Positions 10,861 through 22,939 of a stretch of 64,000 bases of DNA are shown in pieces. Origin of the DNA: Triticum aestivum (Eukaryota; Streptophyta; Magnoliopsida; Poales; Poaceae); NCBI RefSeq assembly GCF_018294505.1, contig NC_057809.1:416133485-416197484 (forward strand). Direction: 5' to 3'. The translations under genes were made by a program, and so were the position numbers. Every line of letters begins with the position of its first letter. Position 1 is the stretch's first letter. Under the pieces are notes generated by a model, which saw only the letters and a list, made by a program, of their open reading frames with translations, was not told the DNA's origin and made no database searches.

Positions 10861-12436
10861 CTATCTGTTCACAATCTTCTTGCCCTTCTTTTTCGCAAAT
10901 GGAGTTCTTCTGTGGAACGGACGTCCTTTAGGTAGGGTGGTCCTGCTTCTTCTTGTGGTGTATGCTGCTACTTCATCATCGTCGTCATGTTCGATCCTCG
11001 GGTCGCCGTACTTGTCGAAGTCTTGCTCATTGGCTACTCCATCCATTCCGATGATCTTCCTTTTGCCTCTCCTCACGACAACACGACTGGGCTTTGGCGG
11101 GTCGGTAATGAAGAAGCATTGGTCCACTTGGGAAGCCAGTACCCATGGCTCATTTTTCGCGGTGACGTTTGCGCCCGCGGTCTTGGATTTGGCTTCGGGT
11201 ATAACCATGGTGGTGAAATACCGGTCTTCTTTTATGACGTTCTTGGCCCATCTGACACGGAACATCGGGACCTTCTCTCCAGCGTAGCTCAGCTCCCAGA
11301 TCTCCTCGATCCTTCCGTAGTATCTGTCCTTGTCGTTACCGGTGTAGGATTCCATCGTTACCCCGGAGTTCTGATAACCATCGCTCTTCATGTCCTTGGC
11401 CTCGGTGTAGAATGTGTAGCCGTTGATATCGTACGCCTCATAGGTCATCAGGTTGTGCTCGGCGCCCTGTGACAAGGCGAATATGAGTTGTTCTTCCGCG
11501 GAAGAATCCTCATGTAAAGGGTACGACAGAAGCTTATGCTTGAACCAACGCGTGAAACATGAGTTGTGCTCTTTGAGTGTATCTCCGTCCGTCCTCTGTT
11601 GGCCTCGGTCATTGTACGTCTTTTTAATAAAGGTTTTGTGCTCTACCACCCAAGGATCGACCACGTCTATGTGTTGTAGCGCGACTAGGTTTGCTCTTTC
11701 AAAGTCGGCGAGTCGACCCTCGAAGTCGACATGCATTTCGCGGCGACCCTCACGGTGACCCCATCCAGCGAGCCTGCCGAGGTGCCTGTTGACGGGCAGA
11801 CCAACGGGGTTCTCGATGCCTAGATAATTCGTGCAGTAGGAGATGCACTCTTCGGTCAGAAAGCCCCTGGCTATGCTTCCTTCTGGACGTGACATGTTGC
11901 GAACGTATCCTTTGATGACACCATTCATCCTTTCGAACGGCATCATGCTGTGCAGGAACGTCGGCCCGAGTTGGATGATATCCTCCACTATATGGACCAG
12001 CAGATGCACCATAACGTCGAAGAATGCGGGCGGGAAGTACATCTCAAGCTCGCATAGTATCACCACGATCTCTTCCTGTAGCCTTCTGAGTTGCCTCACG
12101 CCAATCGACTTCCGAGAGATGACGTCGAAGAAGTTGCATAGGCCAAATAGCGTTTCACGGACGTGCGCGTCCATGATCCCACGGATTGCAACTGGAAGTA
12201 TCTGCGTCATCAGCACGTGACAGTCGTGAGACTTCATCCCGCTGAACTTCTGCTTCGCTGGGTCTAGGTATCTGCTTATCTTCCCCGCGTAACCGTAAGG
12301 AAGTTTTACTCCTAGGAGGCAGGTGAAAAACTGCTCGATCTCCTCCTGACTTAGAGTGAAGCACGCGGGAGGGTAGTCATTTCCGGTCTTCTTGGCCTTT
12401 TTGCCTTTGCGACGACTTTCTGTGTCCTGCTTCGCC

Positions 12437-12491
<55 letters not shown>

Positions 12492-14412
12492 ATATAGCGT
12501 GAAGCTCCTGCCTGATGCCCATTGATTTCAAGTCTGCCCTTGCTTTCGGCCCATCTTTGGTCCTCTCTGGCATGTTGAGCAGGGTACCAAGCAGACTCTC
12601 GCACACGTTCTTCGTGATATGCATGACATCAAGGCTGTGAGGCACACGGTGGATCTTCCAGTACGGCAAGTCCCAGAAAACAGACCTCGTTTTCCATACC
12701 TTCAGCAGCGGCTCTGGCGCCTTTCGCTTCTTTCCCGGCTCTGGCGCCTTTTGCTTCTTTCCCGGCAGTGGGCAGTCTTTCCAATTTTTCAACAGCTTGT
12801 CTATTTCCTCGCCGCTCCTCGTACACGGGCGTTTTCGGGGTTCGGTTTCACCATCGAACAGATCCTTGCGTTTCCTCCACGGGTCATCGTCGCGAAGCCA
12901 CCTTCGATGTCCCATGAACACGGTTTTCGAAGACCCGGGATCTCTATCTAGCTGGCGATACGTTGTGTCATCCATGCACCTTACGCATCCAGAAAATCCG
13001 TGGACTACCTGCCCCGCAAGATATCCGTAACCGAGATAGTCGTGCACCGTCGTGAGCAGTGCGGCTCTCATAGGGAAATATTCTTTCTCTGCGGCGTCCC
13101 ACGTATTGGCTGGCGTTTTCCACAGCGTGTCAAGCTCCTCTTTCAGCAGCCCCAGATACAGATTGATGTCGTTCCCTGGTTGTTTCGGCCCTTCAATTAG
13201 CATACTCATGTGAATGTACTTCCTCTTCATGCACAACCAGGGGGGAAGGTTGTACATCCACACAAACACAGGCCAGGTGCTATGTGTGCTTCTCTGGCTG
13301 CCAAACGGATTGACTCCATCGGTGCTCGCGCCCAGCACGATGTTCCTTGGATCGTTCCCAAATTCTGGGTATTCGAAGTTCAATGCTTGCCACTGGCTCG
13401 CATCCTTAGGGTGACTCAGCATCTTGTCTTTTTTATCTATCTCCGGATCATTTGCGTCATCTTCTCGCTTCTTCTCCTCCCTATCCGCGTGCCAACGCAG
13501 GAGCTTTGCTACCTTAGGATCCGCGAAATACCGCTGCAGACGAGGAGTGATCGGAAAGTACCACACCACTTTTCGAGGAGCTTTCTTCCTCTTCTTGTAT
13601 CGAGTGACACCGCACACCGGACATATTGTAGACTCCGCGTGCTCGTCCCGATAAATGATGCAATTGTTCATGCACACATGGTATTTCACGTGCGGTAAAT
13701 CCAGAGGACACACGATTTTCTTTGCCTCCTCCAAACTGGTCGGGCACTTGTTCCCCTTGGGAAGACGTTCGTGCCAGAATGACATGTTCTCGTCGAAGCA
13801 TGCGTCGGTCATTTTGTGTTTTACCTTCATCTCCAGAGCCATGAGCGTTACTTTCAGGCGGGTATCCTCGGGCCTGCATCCTTCATACAACGGAGTAACC
13901 GCGTCTAACTCAAGTTGATCCATCTTGGCTTTCTCTCGGGCGGCAGCTCTTGCGTTATCCGTCTGCTTGAGAAGCAGCTCTTGAATATGAGGGTCCTGCA
14001 CCCAGCCCATCGATGGTCCAACGTCGTCTGCTCCGCCGGCATCATCATCATGTCCTGCATCTTCTACATGATGACTGTGTACAGCATCACCGTCGTGATC
14101 ATCTCCTGGGGATTCTTCGTCTTCTCGCCCCCCCGAGCCGCGGTGGTTGTCTTGCTGCCCTTCCTCATTTCTTGCCCGGCCCCCATGAACGACTTCGTAG
14201 TCATCATCATCACCTTGCCACCGATAGCCATCCATGAAACCACGCAAGAGCAGGTGGTCCCGCACCTGCCCGGAATCCGGGTCCGCAATAAGGCTATTCA
14301 GCTTGCATCTTCGACACGGACATCTTATCTCCGTCTCGTTCTTTTGAAGCATCTCGGCCTTCGCGGACCTCAAAAACCTATTCACGATGCCTTCGGTCAT
14401 CGTGCGGACCAT
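10861..14412 (-). CDS. CACTA transposase (TNPD-type, Transposase_21 family)
   Basis: A single uninterrupted frame runs from the likely start ATG at 14412 (MVRTMTEGIV) to the stop at 10861, 1183 codons; the frame is open 33 codons further upstream, but those codons read as leader. In order: a transposase-associated zinc region near residue 28 (RCPCRRCKLN); the Transposase_21 catalytic region at roughly 240-480, with 'LGASTDGVNPFG' near 366 and 'PGNDINLYLGLL' downstream giving candidate acidic catalytic residues; a run of 18 Asp near 641-658; DUF4218 at about 727-850 (ELEMYFPPAFFDVMVHLL); and DUF4216 near 1025-1075 (FRVRWAKNV). The enzyme would cut the CACTA termini in the nucleus. Length and domain order are normal for intact grass CACTA transposases. 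No frameshift or stop is present. Confidence 0.93.
12438..12491. repeat. (CAT)18 microsatellite inside the transposase gene
   Basis: Eighteen perfect CAT triplets on the plus strand encode eighteen Asp on the minus strand, between the catalytic region and DUF4218 of the transposase. Pure triplets suggest recent slippage. Confidence 0.95.
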
Positions 14413-14455
14413 GGTCGCCTGCGGGGTAGAGCAAAACGATATTTTAGAACCAAGA

Positions 14456-14560
14456 AAAAATTTGGCATGACTTTCCCTAAAAATAGGACCAAAAAGAATG
14501 CTTAATGCCAAAATTCTCGCCGAAACGGAAATGAATCAACATTCCGGCAAAATATTGGCA
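14456..14560 (-). promoter_or_regulatory. Conserved upstream block of the CACTA transposase
   Basis: About 50 nt upstream of the ATG at 14412, the minus strand reads 'TCCTATTTTTAGGGAAAG' then 'TCATGCCAAATTTTTT', and further out 'gccgaaacggaaatg...cattccggc'. It matches the blocks upstream of the accessory gene (7919-8046) and of the second CACTA transposase (50241-50335). The role as promoter or leader is inferred. Confidence 0.6.
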
Positions 14561-14892
14561 ACTATCGCATTTCAAATACCGGTACACCTCCAAACACAAA
14601 CACATATGCAACACCACAAACATATGCAACACCACGAACATACATAGATCTAGCTAGGCCATAAAAAGTGCATGTGCACATTGTTTGTAGGGAGAACAAC
14701 ATAAATATAGCTTCCCCCCTTACTTACCTAGCAAAACAAGGTAACTTAACCACTTAATTTGAATGAATCTATGGTGGAAATGAGGTGAAAAAGAGGAGGC
14801 ACCCGAGACAAGGAGGAGGCGGTGGAGAGAATGAAGTGGGGAGAAAGTGAGTGTGGGAGGAGAGGCTGTCCAAAATATCTTGTTGCTGCCCA
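14561..14892. other. CACTA 5' flank without gene
   Basis: AT-rich sequence with short repeats ('acacatatgcaacacca' twice) and a purine-rich tract. It presumably holds the transposase promoter; I can see no convincing TATA box. Confidence 0.4.
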
Positions 14893-15262
14893 CTTACTAA
14901 TGGCGCACCAGCAACAAATGCGCCATTAGTAATCCAGGTTACTAATGGCGCACCCCCTGGCGGTGCGCCATTAGAACTTTTGCAAAAAAAGGAATAAAAG
15001 CAATAATAAAAAAATAACATTAGTGGCGCACCTCCTGGATGGTGCGCCATTACTAGTTACAACTAGTAATGGCGCACCACCAGGGGATGCGCCATTAGTA
15101 TGTTTGGACAGGCGCACTAGTTCAAAAAAAATTTGGTACTAATGGCGCACCGTGGTCAGGGTGCGCCATTAGTAGTTTCAACACTAATGGCGCATCAGAG
15201 GGTGGTGCGCCATTAGTATATACTAATGGCGCACCACTTGTCTGGTGCGCCATTAGTGTCAT
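14893..15262. repeat. Right subterminal palindromic repeat zone of first CACTA element
   Basis: About seven imperfect palindromes built from 'TAATGGCGCACC' and 'GGTGCGCCATTA' mirror those at the left end, with different spacers. This symmetry supports one intact element from 2903 to 15291. Confidence 0.9.
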
Positions 15263-15291
15263 TTCCATCTATAGCCCTTTTCCTAGTAGTG

Positions 15292-15294
15292 TCA
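15292..15294. repeat. Target-site duplication (TCA) right of first CACTA element
   Basis: TCA follows the terminal ...CTAGTAGTG and repeats 2900-2902. Confidence 0.85.
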
Positions 15295-16575
15295 TTATAG
15301 ATTCCTTTTCAGCAAGGTTATCCTTTCATCCATGAGGAAATTGTAAGACTTATTCTACAAGTTATTCTTGATAGATCCTTCGTGTTTCCAAAGTCTGATC
15401 TTCACCTGAAGACCATGTCACTGCTATCTCGAAGCATGTCAATGGTACTCCGATTTTCAACAGGCACGTTTGAAGCACGATGCTATATTTTAACTATCAA
15501 TTATCCTAACACCGTTGTATGAGTAATATCATGAGATTCCTCCTCCCTTACCTAAATGGTTTTCTACTTTATATCATGTCATGGATATCTTGCTCTGCTT
15601 GTCCTTGGGAAGGATATACCCTCGAAATATGTGTTTAAACATATTTTCCTTTCCATTGTTCTGTTTAATCTGATGATCATATTTTCCTTCCATTGGTTTG
15701 TTTAAACCTTTTCTATGATCTATATGATATAAGCAGTAATAATCCACTGCTTGTGCAAACACCTCGATGTACAACTCTGTCAGCAAGACCTTGTTACTAT
15801 TGTTGATGACCTTCCGGTAACCACCGATGGACGGGAACCTTGCCTATTGGTCCGCCTCGTTTCAACGAGCAGGAAAATGGTTCTCTTCGTCCCTCGCCCT
15901 TGGTACCAACGTTGTTGCCGACATAGCTGACATGGTACTCCCTGACATGCCTTGCTATCATGACCGTGCAAGATGTCACTGCTCCTATTAAAAAAAAGAA
16001 AGAACCACATGGTGGGCCCATAACCCACAGTTTCACAGGATCGAAACCTGACTCTCCTATACACCCTGTTGCCAAAGTTATTCCTATAGCTTGACTTCGT
16101 ATGTAATTTGCGAGCCACCTTCCTAGTGATCAATTCTGGTATCGGACACAATACTTATTCCCGTTGCTCTGAACCCCATTCACACTCTGTTTCAGGCAAT
16201 GAACGATTGCCTATCCGCTTGAAACTTCTTAATGCACCGTCTTACTTTGCTCTCGATCTGTTTCATTTGTTCAACTCGAGAGATACTCATATGTTCATAC
16301 TTGGGAAACCCCCAGAAGATTTTCCCTTGTAACATCCTATCGTTGTAGTGCTGCCCCTTACCTATTCGTAAGTACGATGGAGATCCCGAAGAAAGGATGG
16401 CAAATTGATCATGGTGACTTGAAGCAGTGAAATGAAGACATCAACGGAAGGGATCAACCTCTTCGAAAGGGAAGCCAAGACCGAGAAGACTCGTTAGGTT
16501 TTTCGCTACCAACACCTTCGCCCCTTACCCCACCGCTTAAATCTCGGGACGAGATTTCTTGTAGTGGAGGAGAAT
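15295..16575 (+). mobile_element. Gypsy internal region, 3' part with polypurine tract
   Basis: This continues the interrupted internal region 1-2899. Most of it is decayed and without a frame of note. Near the end, 'aaatctcgggacgagatttcttgtag' translates as ISGRDFL-stop, the kind of C-terminal end seen in plant chromovirus integrases. The purine-rich 'gtggaggagaat' follows immediately before the LTR at 16576. The chromovirus assignment rests on these two hints only. Confidence 0.6.
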
Positions 16576-18218
16576 TGTGACGCCCGGGTAATTAAGCTAC
16601 AGTGATCCTCTGCTAATGGTGCCACGTCACCTCATTTATAGTTGCTAATCTCGAGTTAGTTCGAAACCGATTCAAATTCAAATTCAAAAATAGGCAAACA
16701 ATAAAAGTTTTCAAATATTAAAACTAAAATGTTCGGAGTGAACCAAATATTGCATAGATAATTATGGTGGAGAAACCACACTTTTATAAAATGTTTAAAT
16801 ATTGTTAAATGAATAAAAGAGTAGCAAAAACAATTATTTTAATGCTTTAAAAATAATAAACATTTTCAAAACTAAATTGTTATAAGTACTAAACTATTGT
16901 GGCAGTGGCATAATTTGTAAAATCCTATTTAGGTGCCACTTTGGTAATTTACTAAAACTAAAATAATAGGAAACTAAAAGAAAGCAAAGTATAAAAAAAA
17001 CAACAGAAAACAAAACTAACAAAAAAAGGGGAAATAGAAGAACCCCCCCTCCCACTGGGCTTCGGCCCAGCAGGCCACCGGGCCGCCTGGCAAACCCACC
17101 CCCTCTCTCCTTATTCCCCCCGGGTGAGACCCCGAAACCCTAGCCACCCCCCCACTCGCATCCACTCTCCCCCCTCCCTCCCGATTGGATCGGGAGGATA
17201 ACGGCGCCGCGCCGCGCCCCGGCCTGCCCCCATCCTCCTCGCCATGGAACGCCGCCGCCGCCCGGAGCTCCTACCCCGCCGGCCTGCTCCCCGTCGCCCG
17301 CTCGTCCCCGATGGCCTCCCCAACCTCCCCCGAGCTCGCTCCCGAGACCCTACGCGTCCCTCCCCGTGAGCTCCTCTCCTCCCTTTCCCCTCTGTCGCCG
17401 GCGACGTCCGCACCCAGTTGCCGCGCGCCCCTCGCGCGTCCAGGCCACGCGCCCGACGCCTCGACCTCCTCTACCGCGTGCACGCGCGCTCACCGCGTTC
17501 GGGCCGCGCCCTGGCCGCGCGCCGTCGCCCCGTCCCGACGCGTCTCGCCTGGTCAACCGCCCGCACGGGCGCCCCTCCTCCCTGCTCGCCCCCCCTCCGT
17601 GCCGACTGCGCCATGGCCTCGCGCGCCCCGGCCGTCCTCCCTCGCCGTGGCCCGCGTCCCGCTTCGTCTCCCCTCGCCTTGGCCTCGCCTCTCCACGTCG
17701 GCCTGCGCGTGGCTTTGGTCGCCGACGCCCGCGGCCGGCCACCACCGCTACCTGCCAGCCTCACCCGCCTGTGCCCCGCCTCCTCTGCACACGGCGCCCG
17801 GCCCTGTGGCGCCCCTGTTTCTCCCACTCCGCCCTGTGCGCCGTCGCCGCCGCCGGCGAGCCTGCGCCCCGGCTCGCCGTGCCCCCCCTTCCCCGTTGGC
17901 CGCGGACGGGTGCCCAGAGCCCGCTAACACCGAAACCACTCTGGCCACTAGTGCCAATGACATGGGGGCCCCACGGCCCCAGAACGTTTTATTAAAAAAA
18001 AGGAATTAAAATTAATAATAATAAAAATAACTACTTAATTAATTAATTAAGGAATTAATTAAGTTAATTAATCATAATTAGATTAATCAAATTAACTAAT
18101 TAGTCTAATTAAACTGTGATTAGTTTAGCTAAAAATTGATTAGCCTAAACAGGGTATGACAGGTGGGCCCCGCTGGACCCACACGTCAGTTTGACCAGTC
18201 AACGCCCCTGTTGACTGC

Positions 18219-18248
18219 TGACGTCATGCTGACGTCATGATGACGTCA
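18219..18248. promoter_or_regulatory. Three phased TGACGTCA palindromes in the gypsy LTR
   Basis: Perfect TGACGTCA sites lie at 18219-18226, 18230-18237 and 18241-18248, exactly 11 bp apart. This octamer is the core site of plant bZIP factors of the TGA type (as-1-like, CRE). Equal spacing near one helical turn would place all three on one face of DNA. Use as an enhancer is inferred. Confidence 0.6.
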
Positions 18249-18970
18249 GCAAACACTGTTTTGGATAAGGTTGGATTTAAATGAATAAATAAAATCAGAA
18301 AATGATTTAAATCTTTAGAAAATCATATCTTTTAATCCGTAACTCGGATGAAAATACTTTCTACATCAAAGTTGCTCAGAACAACGAGACGAACCCGGAT
18401 ACGCAGCCCGTTCGTCCACCACACACCTCTAACATACCAAACACACAACTTTCCCCCTCCGGTTCATCTGTCTGAAAACGCGAAACACCGGGAATACTTT
18501 CCCGGATGTTTCCCCCCTTCACCGGTATCACCTCATACCGCGTTAGAACACGTCTAGCTCTGCTTGTTGACCTGGTATGCACTTGCTTGCTATGTATTTA
18601 CTGTTTCTCCCCCCTCTTCTCTCCGGTAGCCCCCGTGACGATGCTGATGCCCCTGTGGACGACTACGTCACCGACGACCCCTCCTTCTTGTCTGAGCAAC
18701 CAGGCAAGCCCCCCCCCTTGATCACCAGATATCGCCTATTCTCCTCTATACTGCTTGCATTAGAGTAGTGTAGCATGTTACTGCTTTCGTTAATCCTATT
18801 CTGATGCATAGCCTGACATTGTCGCTACATCTGTTGATACCTTACCTGCAATCCTAAATACTTAGTATAGGTTGCTAGTTTATCACCATTGGCCCTACAT
18901 TCTTGTCAGTCTGCCTTGCTACACTATTGGGCTGTGATCACTCGGGAGGTGATCACGGGTATATACTATA

Positions 18971-18987
18971 CATACATACATACATAC
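18971..18987. repeat. (CATA)n microsatellite in the LTR
   Basis: Four CATA units in a row, with more degenerate TATAC words around them. Confidence 0.85.
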
Positions 18988-19793
18988 TATACAGAAGGTG
19001 ACTAAAGTTGGGTCAGCTCGATGAGTACCCGCAAGTGATTCTGATGAGGGGGCTGAAAGGACAGGTGGCTCCATCCCTGTAGAGGTGGGCCTGGGTTCCC
19101 GACGGCCCCCGACTGTTACTTTGTGGCGGAGCGACAGGGCAGGTTGAGACCACCTAGGAGACAGGTGGGCCTGGCCCTATTCGGCGTTCACGGATACTTA
19201 ACACGCTTAACGAGATCTTGGTATTTGATCTGAGTCGGCTACGAGCCTATACGCACTAACCATCTACGCGGGAGTAGTTATGGGTATCCCGGCGTCGTGG
19301 TATCAGCCGAAGCCTTCTTGACGTTAGCGACTAAGTGGCGCGCGCCGGGTTGGACTGCGTTAACGCAACTTCCTTTGTAATGGAGGTTGCTAGGTCTGCT
19401 CACCGGCCGCGTACGCAACGTGCAGGTGTGCAATGGGCGATGGGCCCAGACCCCTGCGCGCATAGGATTTAGACCGGCGTGCTGACCTCTCTGTTGTGCC
19501 TAGGTGGGGCTGCGACGTGTTGATCTTCCGAGGCCGGGCATGACCCAGGAAAGTGTGCCCGGCCAAATGGGATCGAGCGTGTTGGGTTATGTGGTGCACC
19601 CCTGCAGGGAAGTTAATCTATTCGAATAGCCGTGATCTTCGGTAACGGGACGACTTGGAGTTGTACCTTGACCTTATGACAACTAGAACCGGATACTTAA
19701 TAAAACACACCCTTCCAAGTTCCACAGACAACCCGGTGATCGCTTTTCTACAGGGCGACGAGAGGAGGATCGCCGGGTAGGGTTATGCTATGC

Positions 19794-19855
19794 GATGCTA
19801 CTTGGAGATGCTGCTTGGAGATGCTACTTGAAGATGCTACTTGGAGGACTTCAAT
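19794..19855. repeat. 15-bp tandem repeat in the LTR
   Basis: 'gatgctacttggaga' occurs about four times with one- or two-base variants (gctgcttgga, gctacttgaa). Confidence 0.8.
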
Positions 19856-20490
19856 CTACTCTCTCCTACATGCTGCAAGACGGAGGCTGCCAGAAGCGTA
19901 GTCTTCGACAGGATTAGCTATCCCCCTCTTATTCTGGCATTCTGCAGTTCAGTCCACTGATATGGCCTCCTTACACATATACCCATGCATATGTAGTGTA
20001 GTTCCTTGCTTGCGAGTACTTTGGATGAGTACTCACGGTTGCTTTCTCCCCCCCTTTTCCCCTTTTCCTTTCTTTCTGGTTGTCGCAACCAGATGCTGGA
20101 GTTCAGGAGCCAGACGCCACCGTCGACGACGACCCCTACTACACCGGAGGTGCCCCTACTACGTGCAGCCCACTAACGACGTCCAGGAGTAGTTAGGAGG
20201 ATCCCAGGCAGGAGGCCTGCGCCTCTTTCGATCTGTATCCCAGTTTGTGCTAGCCTTCTTAAGGCAAACTTGTTTAACTTATGTCTGTACTCAGATATTG
20301 TTGCTTCCGCTGACTCGTCTATGATCGAGCACTTGTATTCGAGCCCTCGAGGCCCCTGGCTTGTATTATGATGCTTGTATGACTTATTTATGTTTTAGAG
20401 TTGTGTTGTGATATCTTCCCGTGAGTCCCTGATCTTGATCGTACACATTTGCGTGCATGATTAGTGTACGATTAAATCGGGGGCGTCACA

Positions 20491-22900
20491 GGTGGAATAG
20501 AATGGTGGTTGTGGAGAAGACAAAAAGGAGAAGATAGTCTCACATCAACTAGGCGTATCAACGGGCTATGGAGATGCCCATTAATAGATATCAATGTGAG
20601 TGAGTAGGGATTGTGATGCAATAGATGCACTAGAGCTATAAGTATATGAAAGCTCAACAAAAGAAACTAAGTGGGTGCGCATCCAACTTGCTTGCTCACG
20701 AAGACCTAGGGCATTTTGAGGAAGCCCGTCATTGGAATATACAAGCCAAGTTCTATAATGAAAAATTCCCACTAGTATATGAAAGTGATATCATAGGAGA
20801 CTCTCTATATGAAGAACATGGTGCTACTTTGAAGCACAAGTGTGGAAAAAGGATAGTAGCATTGTCTGTTCTCTCTTTTTCTCTCAATTGTTTTTATTTG
20901 GGCCTTGTTTCTCTTTTTTTGGCCTCTTTTCTCTCTTTATTCGTCCAGGGGTCTCATCCTGACTTGTGGGGAAATCATAGTCTCCATCATCCTTTCCTCA
21001 CTTGGGACAATGCTCTAATAATAATGATCATCACACTTTATTTACTTACAACTCAAGAATTACAACTCAATACTTAGAACAAAATATGACTCTATGTGAA
21101 TGTTGGCGGTGTACCAGGATGTGCAATGATGCATGAGTGACATGTATGAAGAATTATGAATGATGGCTTTGCCACAAATACGATGTCAACTACATGATCA
21201 TGCAAGCAATATGACAATGATGAAGCGTGTCATAATAACGGAATGGTGGAAAGTTGCATGTCAATATATCTCGGAATGGCTATGTAAATGCCATAATAGG
21301 TAGGTATGGTGGCTGTTTTGAGGAAGGTATATGGTGGGTTTATGGTAACGGCGAAAGTTGCGCGATACTAGAGAGGCTAGCAATGGTGGAAGTGTGAGAG
21401 TGTGTATAATCCATGGACTCAACATAAGTCATAAAGAACTCACATATTGCAAAAATCTATTAGTTATCGAAACAAAGTATTTCGCGCATGCTCCTAGGGG
21501 GATAGATTGGTAGGAAAAGACCATCGCTCGTCCCCGACCGCCACTCATAAGTAAGACAATCAACAAATAAATCATGCTCCGACTTCATCACATAACAGTT
21601 CACCATACGTGCATGCTACAGGAATCACAAACTTCAACACAAGTATTTCTCAAATTCACAACTACTCAACTAGCATGACTCTAATATCACCATCTCCATA
21701 TCTCAAAACAATTATCAAGTATCAAACTTCTCATAGTATTCAATGCGCTTATATGAAAGTTTTTATTATTGCCATGTTGTTCGAAAGGACTCTCAAAATA
21801 ATATAAGTGAAGCATGAGAGAACAATAGTTTCTATAAAACAAATCCACCACCGTGCTCTAAAAGATATAAGTGATGCACTAGAGAAAAAACTATATAGCT
21901 CAAAAGATATAAGTGAAGCACATAGAGTATTCTAATAAATTTCAAATCATGTGAGTCTCTCTCAAAAGGAGTGTACAGCAAGGATGATTGTGGTAAAATA
22001 AAAATCAAAGACTCAAATCATACAAGACGCTCCAAGCAAAACACATATCATGTGGTGAATAAAAATATAGCTCCAAGTGAAGTTACCGATTGACGAAGAT
22101 GAAAGAGGGGATGCCTTCCAGGGCATCCACAAGCTTGGGCTTTTTGGTGTCATTGAATTTTACCTTGGGGTTCCATGGGAATCCCAAAGCTTATGCTCTT
22201 ACCACTCTTTGTTCATAATCCATCAAATCTTTACCCAAAACATGAAAACTTCACAACACAAAACTCAACAGAAATCTCGTGAGCTCCGTTAGAGAAAGAA
22301 AACAAAAGACTACTTCAAGGTACTGTAACGAACTCATTCTTTATTTATATTGGTGTTAAACCTACTGTATTCCAACTTCTCTATGTTTTATAAACTAATT
22401 TACTAGCCATAGATTCATCAAAATAAGAAAACAACACACGAAAAACAGAATCTGTCAAAAACAGAACAGTCTGTAGCAATCTGTAACTAACGCAAACTTA
22501 TGGGAACTCTAACAATTCTACCAAAATAGGAAGTCCTGGACAATTTTTTTATTGATCAGCAGCAAAAAGAATAAACGCAAAAGCACGTTCCTGTGATTTA
22601 TCATAACTAAATTCGTGTGCGCAAAGTTTCTGTTTTTCAGCAGAATCAAATCAACTATCATCGTAGGTTATCCTATAGGTCCTACTTGGCACAAAACACT
22701 AATTAAAACATAAAACCACATCCAAACAGAAGATAGATGGATTATTTATTCCTAATCAGAAGCAAAAATAAAGGAATAAAATAAAATTGGGTTGCCTCCC
22801 AACAAGCGCTATCGTTTAACGCGCCTAGCTAGGCATAAAAGCGAAGATAGATCTAGGTATTGCCATCTTTGGTAGGCAATCCATAAGTGGCTCTCATAAT
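20491..22900 (-). other. Non-coding 3' region of Sabrina-like element
   Basis: No frame has a recognisable domain. The minus strand contains 'TTGTTGGGAGGCAACCCAAT', a familiar word of wheat Athila-type elements, followed by long T-rich sequence. Repeated words like 'cacttatatctttt(g/a)agc' recur at about 21800-21930. Confidence 0.6.
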
Positions 22901-22939
22901 AGATTCATATGGTAATTTAATTTTCTTTCTAGGGAAGTG

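Larger units (their letters stand above)
2903..15291 (-). mobile_element. Complete CACTA (En/Spm-type) DNA transposon, 12.4 kb
   Basis: Both ends carry the inverted terminus CACTACTAG followed by (A/G)AAAA, 14 bp with one mismatch, flanked by TCA duplications. Subterminal zones (about 2915-3266 and 14893-15262) hold palindromic 'TAATGGCGCACC...GGTGCGCCATTA' units. All genes lie on the minus strand: transposase 14412-10861, a four-exon accessory gene 7619-4016, and a small frame 3794-3540. Both termini are intact and the two main genes are open, so the copy could be autonomous; that is inference. It resembles Caspar/Clifford-type wheat elements, but I cannot name the family. It sits inside the gypsy internal region 1-2899 / 15295-16575. 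Confidence 0.93.
16576..20490 (+). repeat. 3' LTR (or solo LTR) of a gypsy retrotransposon, 3.9 kb
   Basis: The segment starts TGTGACGCCC and ends with its exact inverse GGGCGTCACA, the TG...CA form of LTRs. A polypurine tract lies directly upstream, so this is a 3' LTR with the body to the left. Inside are an AT-rich first quarter, an extreme GC-rich block (about 17100-17930) where every frame is open by composition, a TGACGTCA cluster at 18219-18248, a (CATA)n run, and a 15-bp repeat near 19794. It is inserted in the Sabrina-like element that resumes at 20491. The left flank needed to confirm the duplication lies outside the window. Confidence 0.85.

Noticed and set aside
17185..18009. 274-codon plus-strand frame in the gypsy LTR and overlapping frames on both strands
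   Set aside because: The block is extremely GC-rich; all frames are open by composition and the translation is Pro/Arg/Ala simple sequence without a domain.
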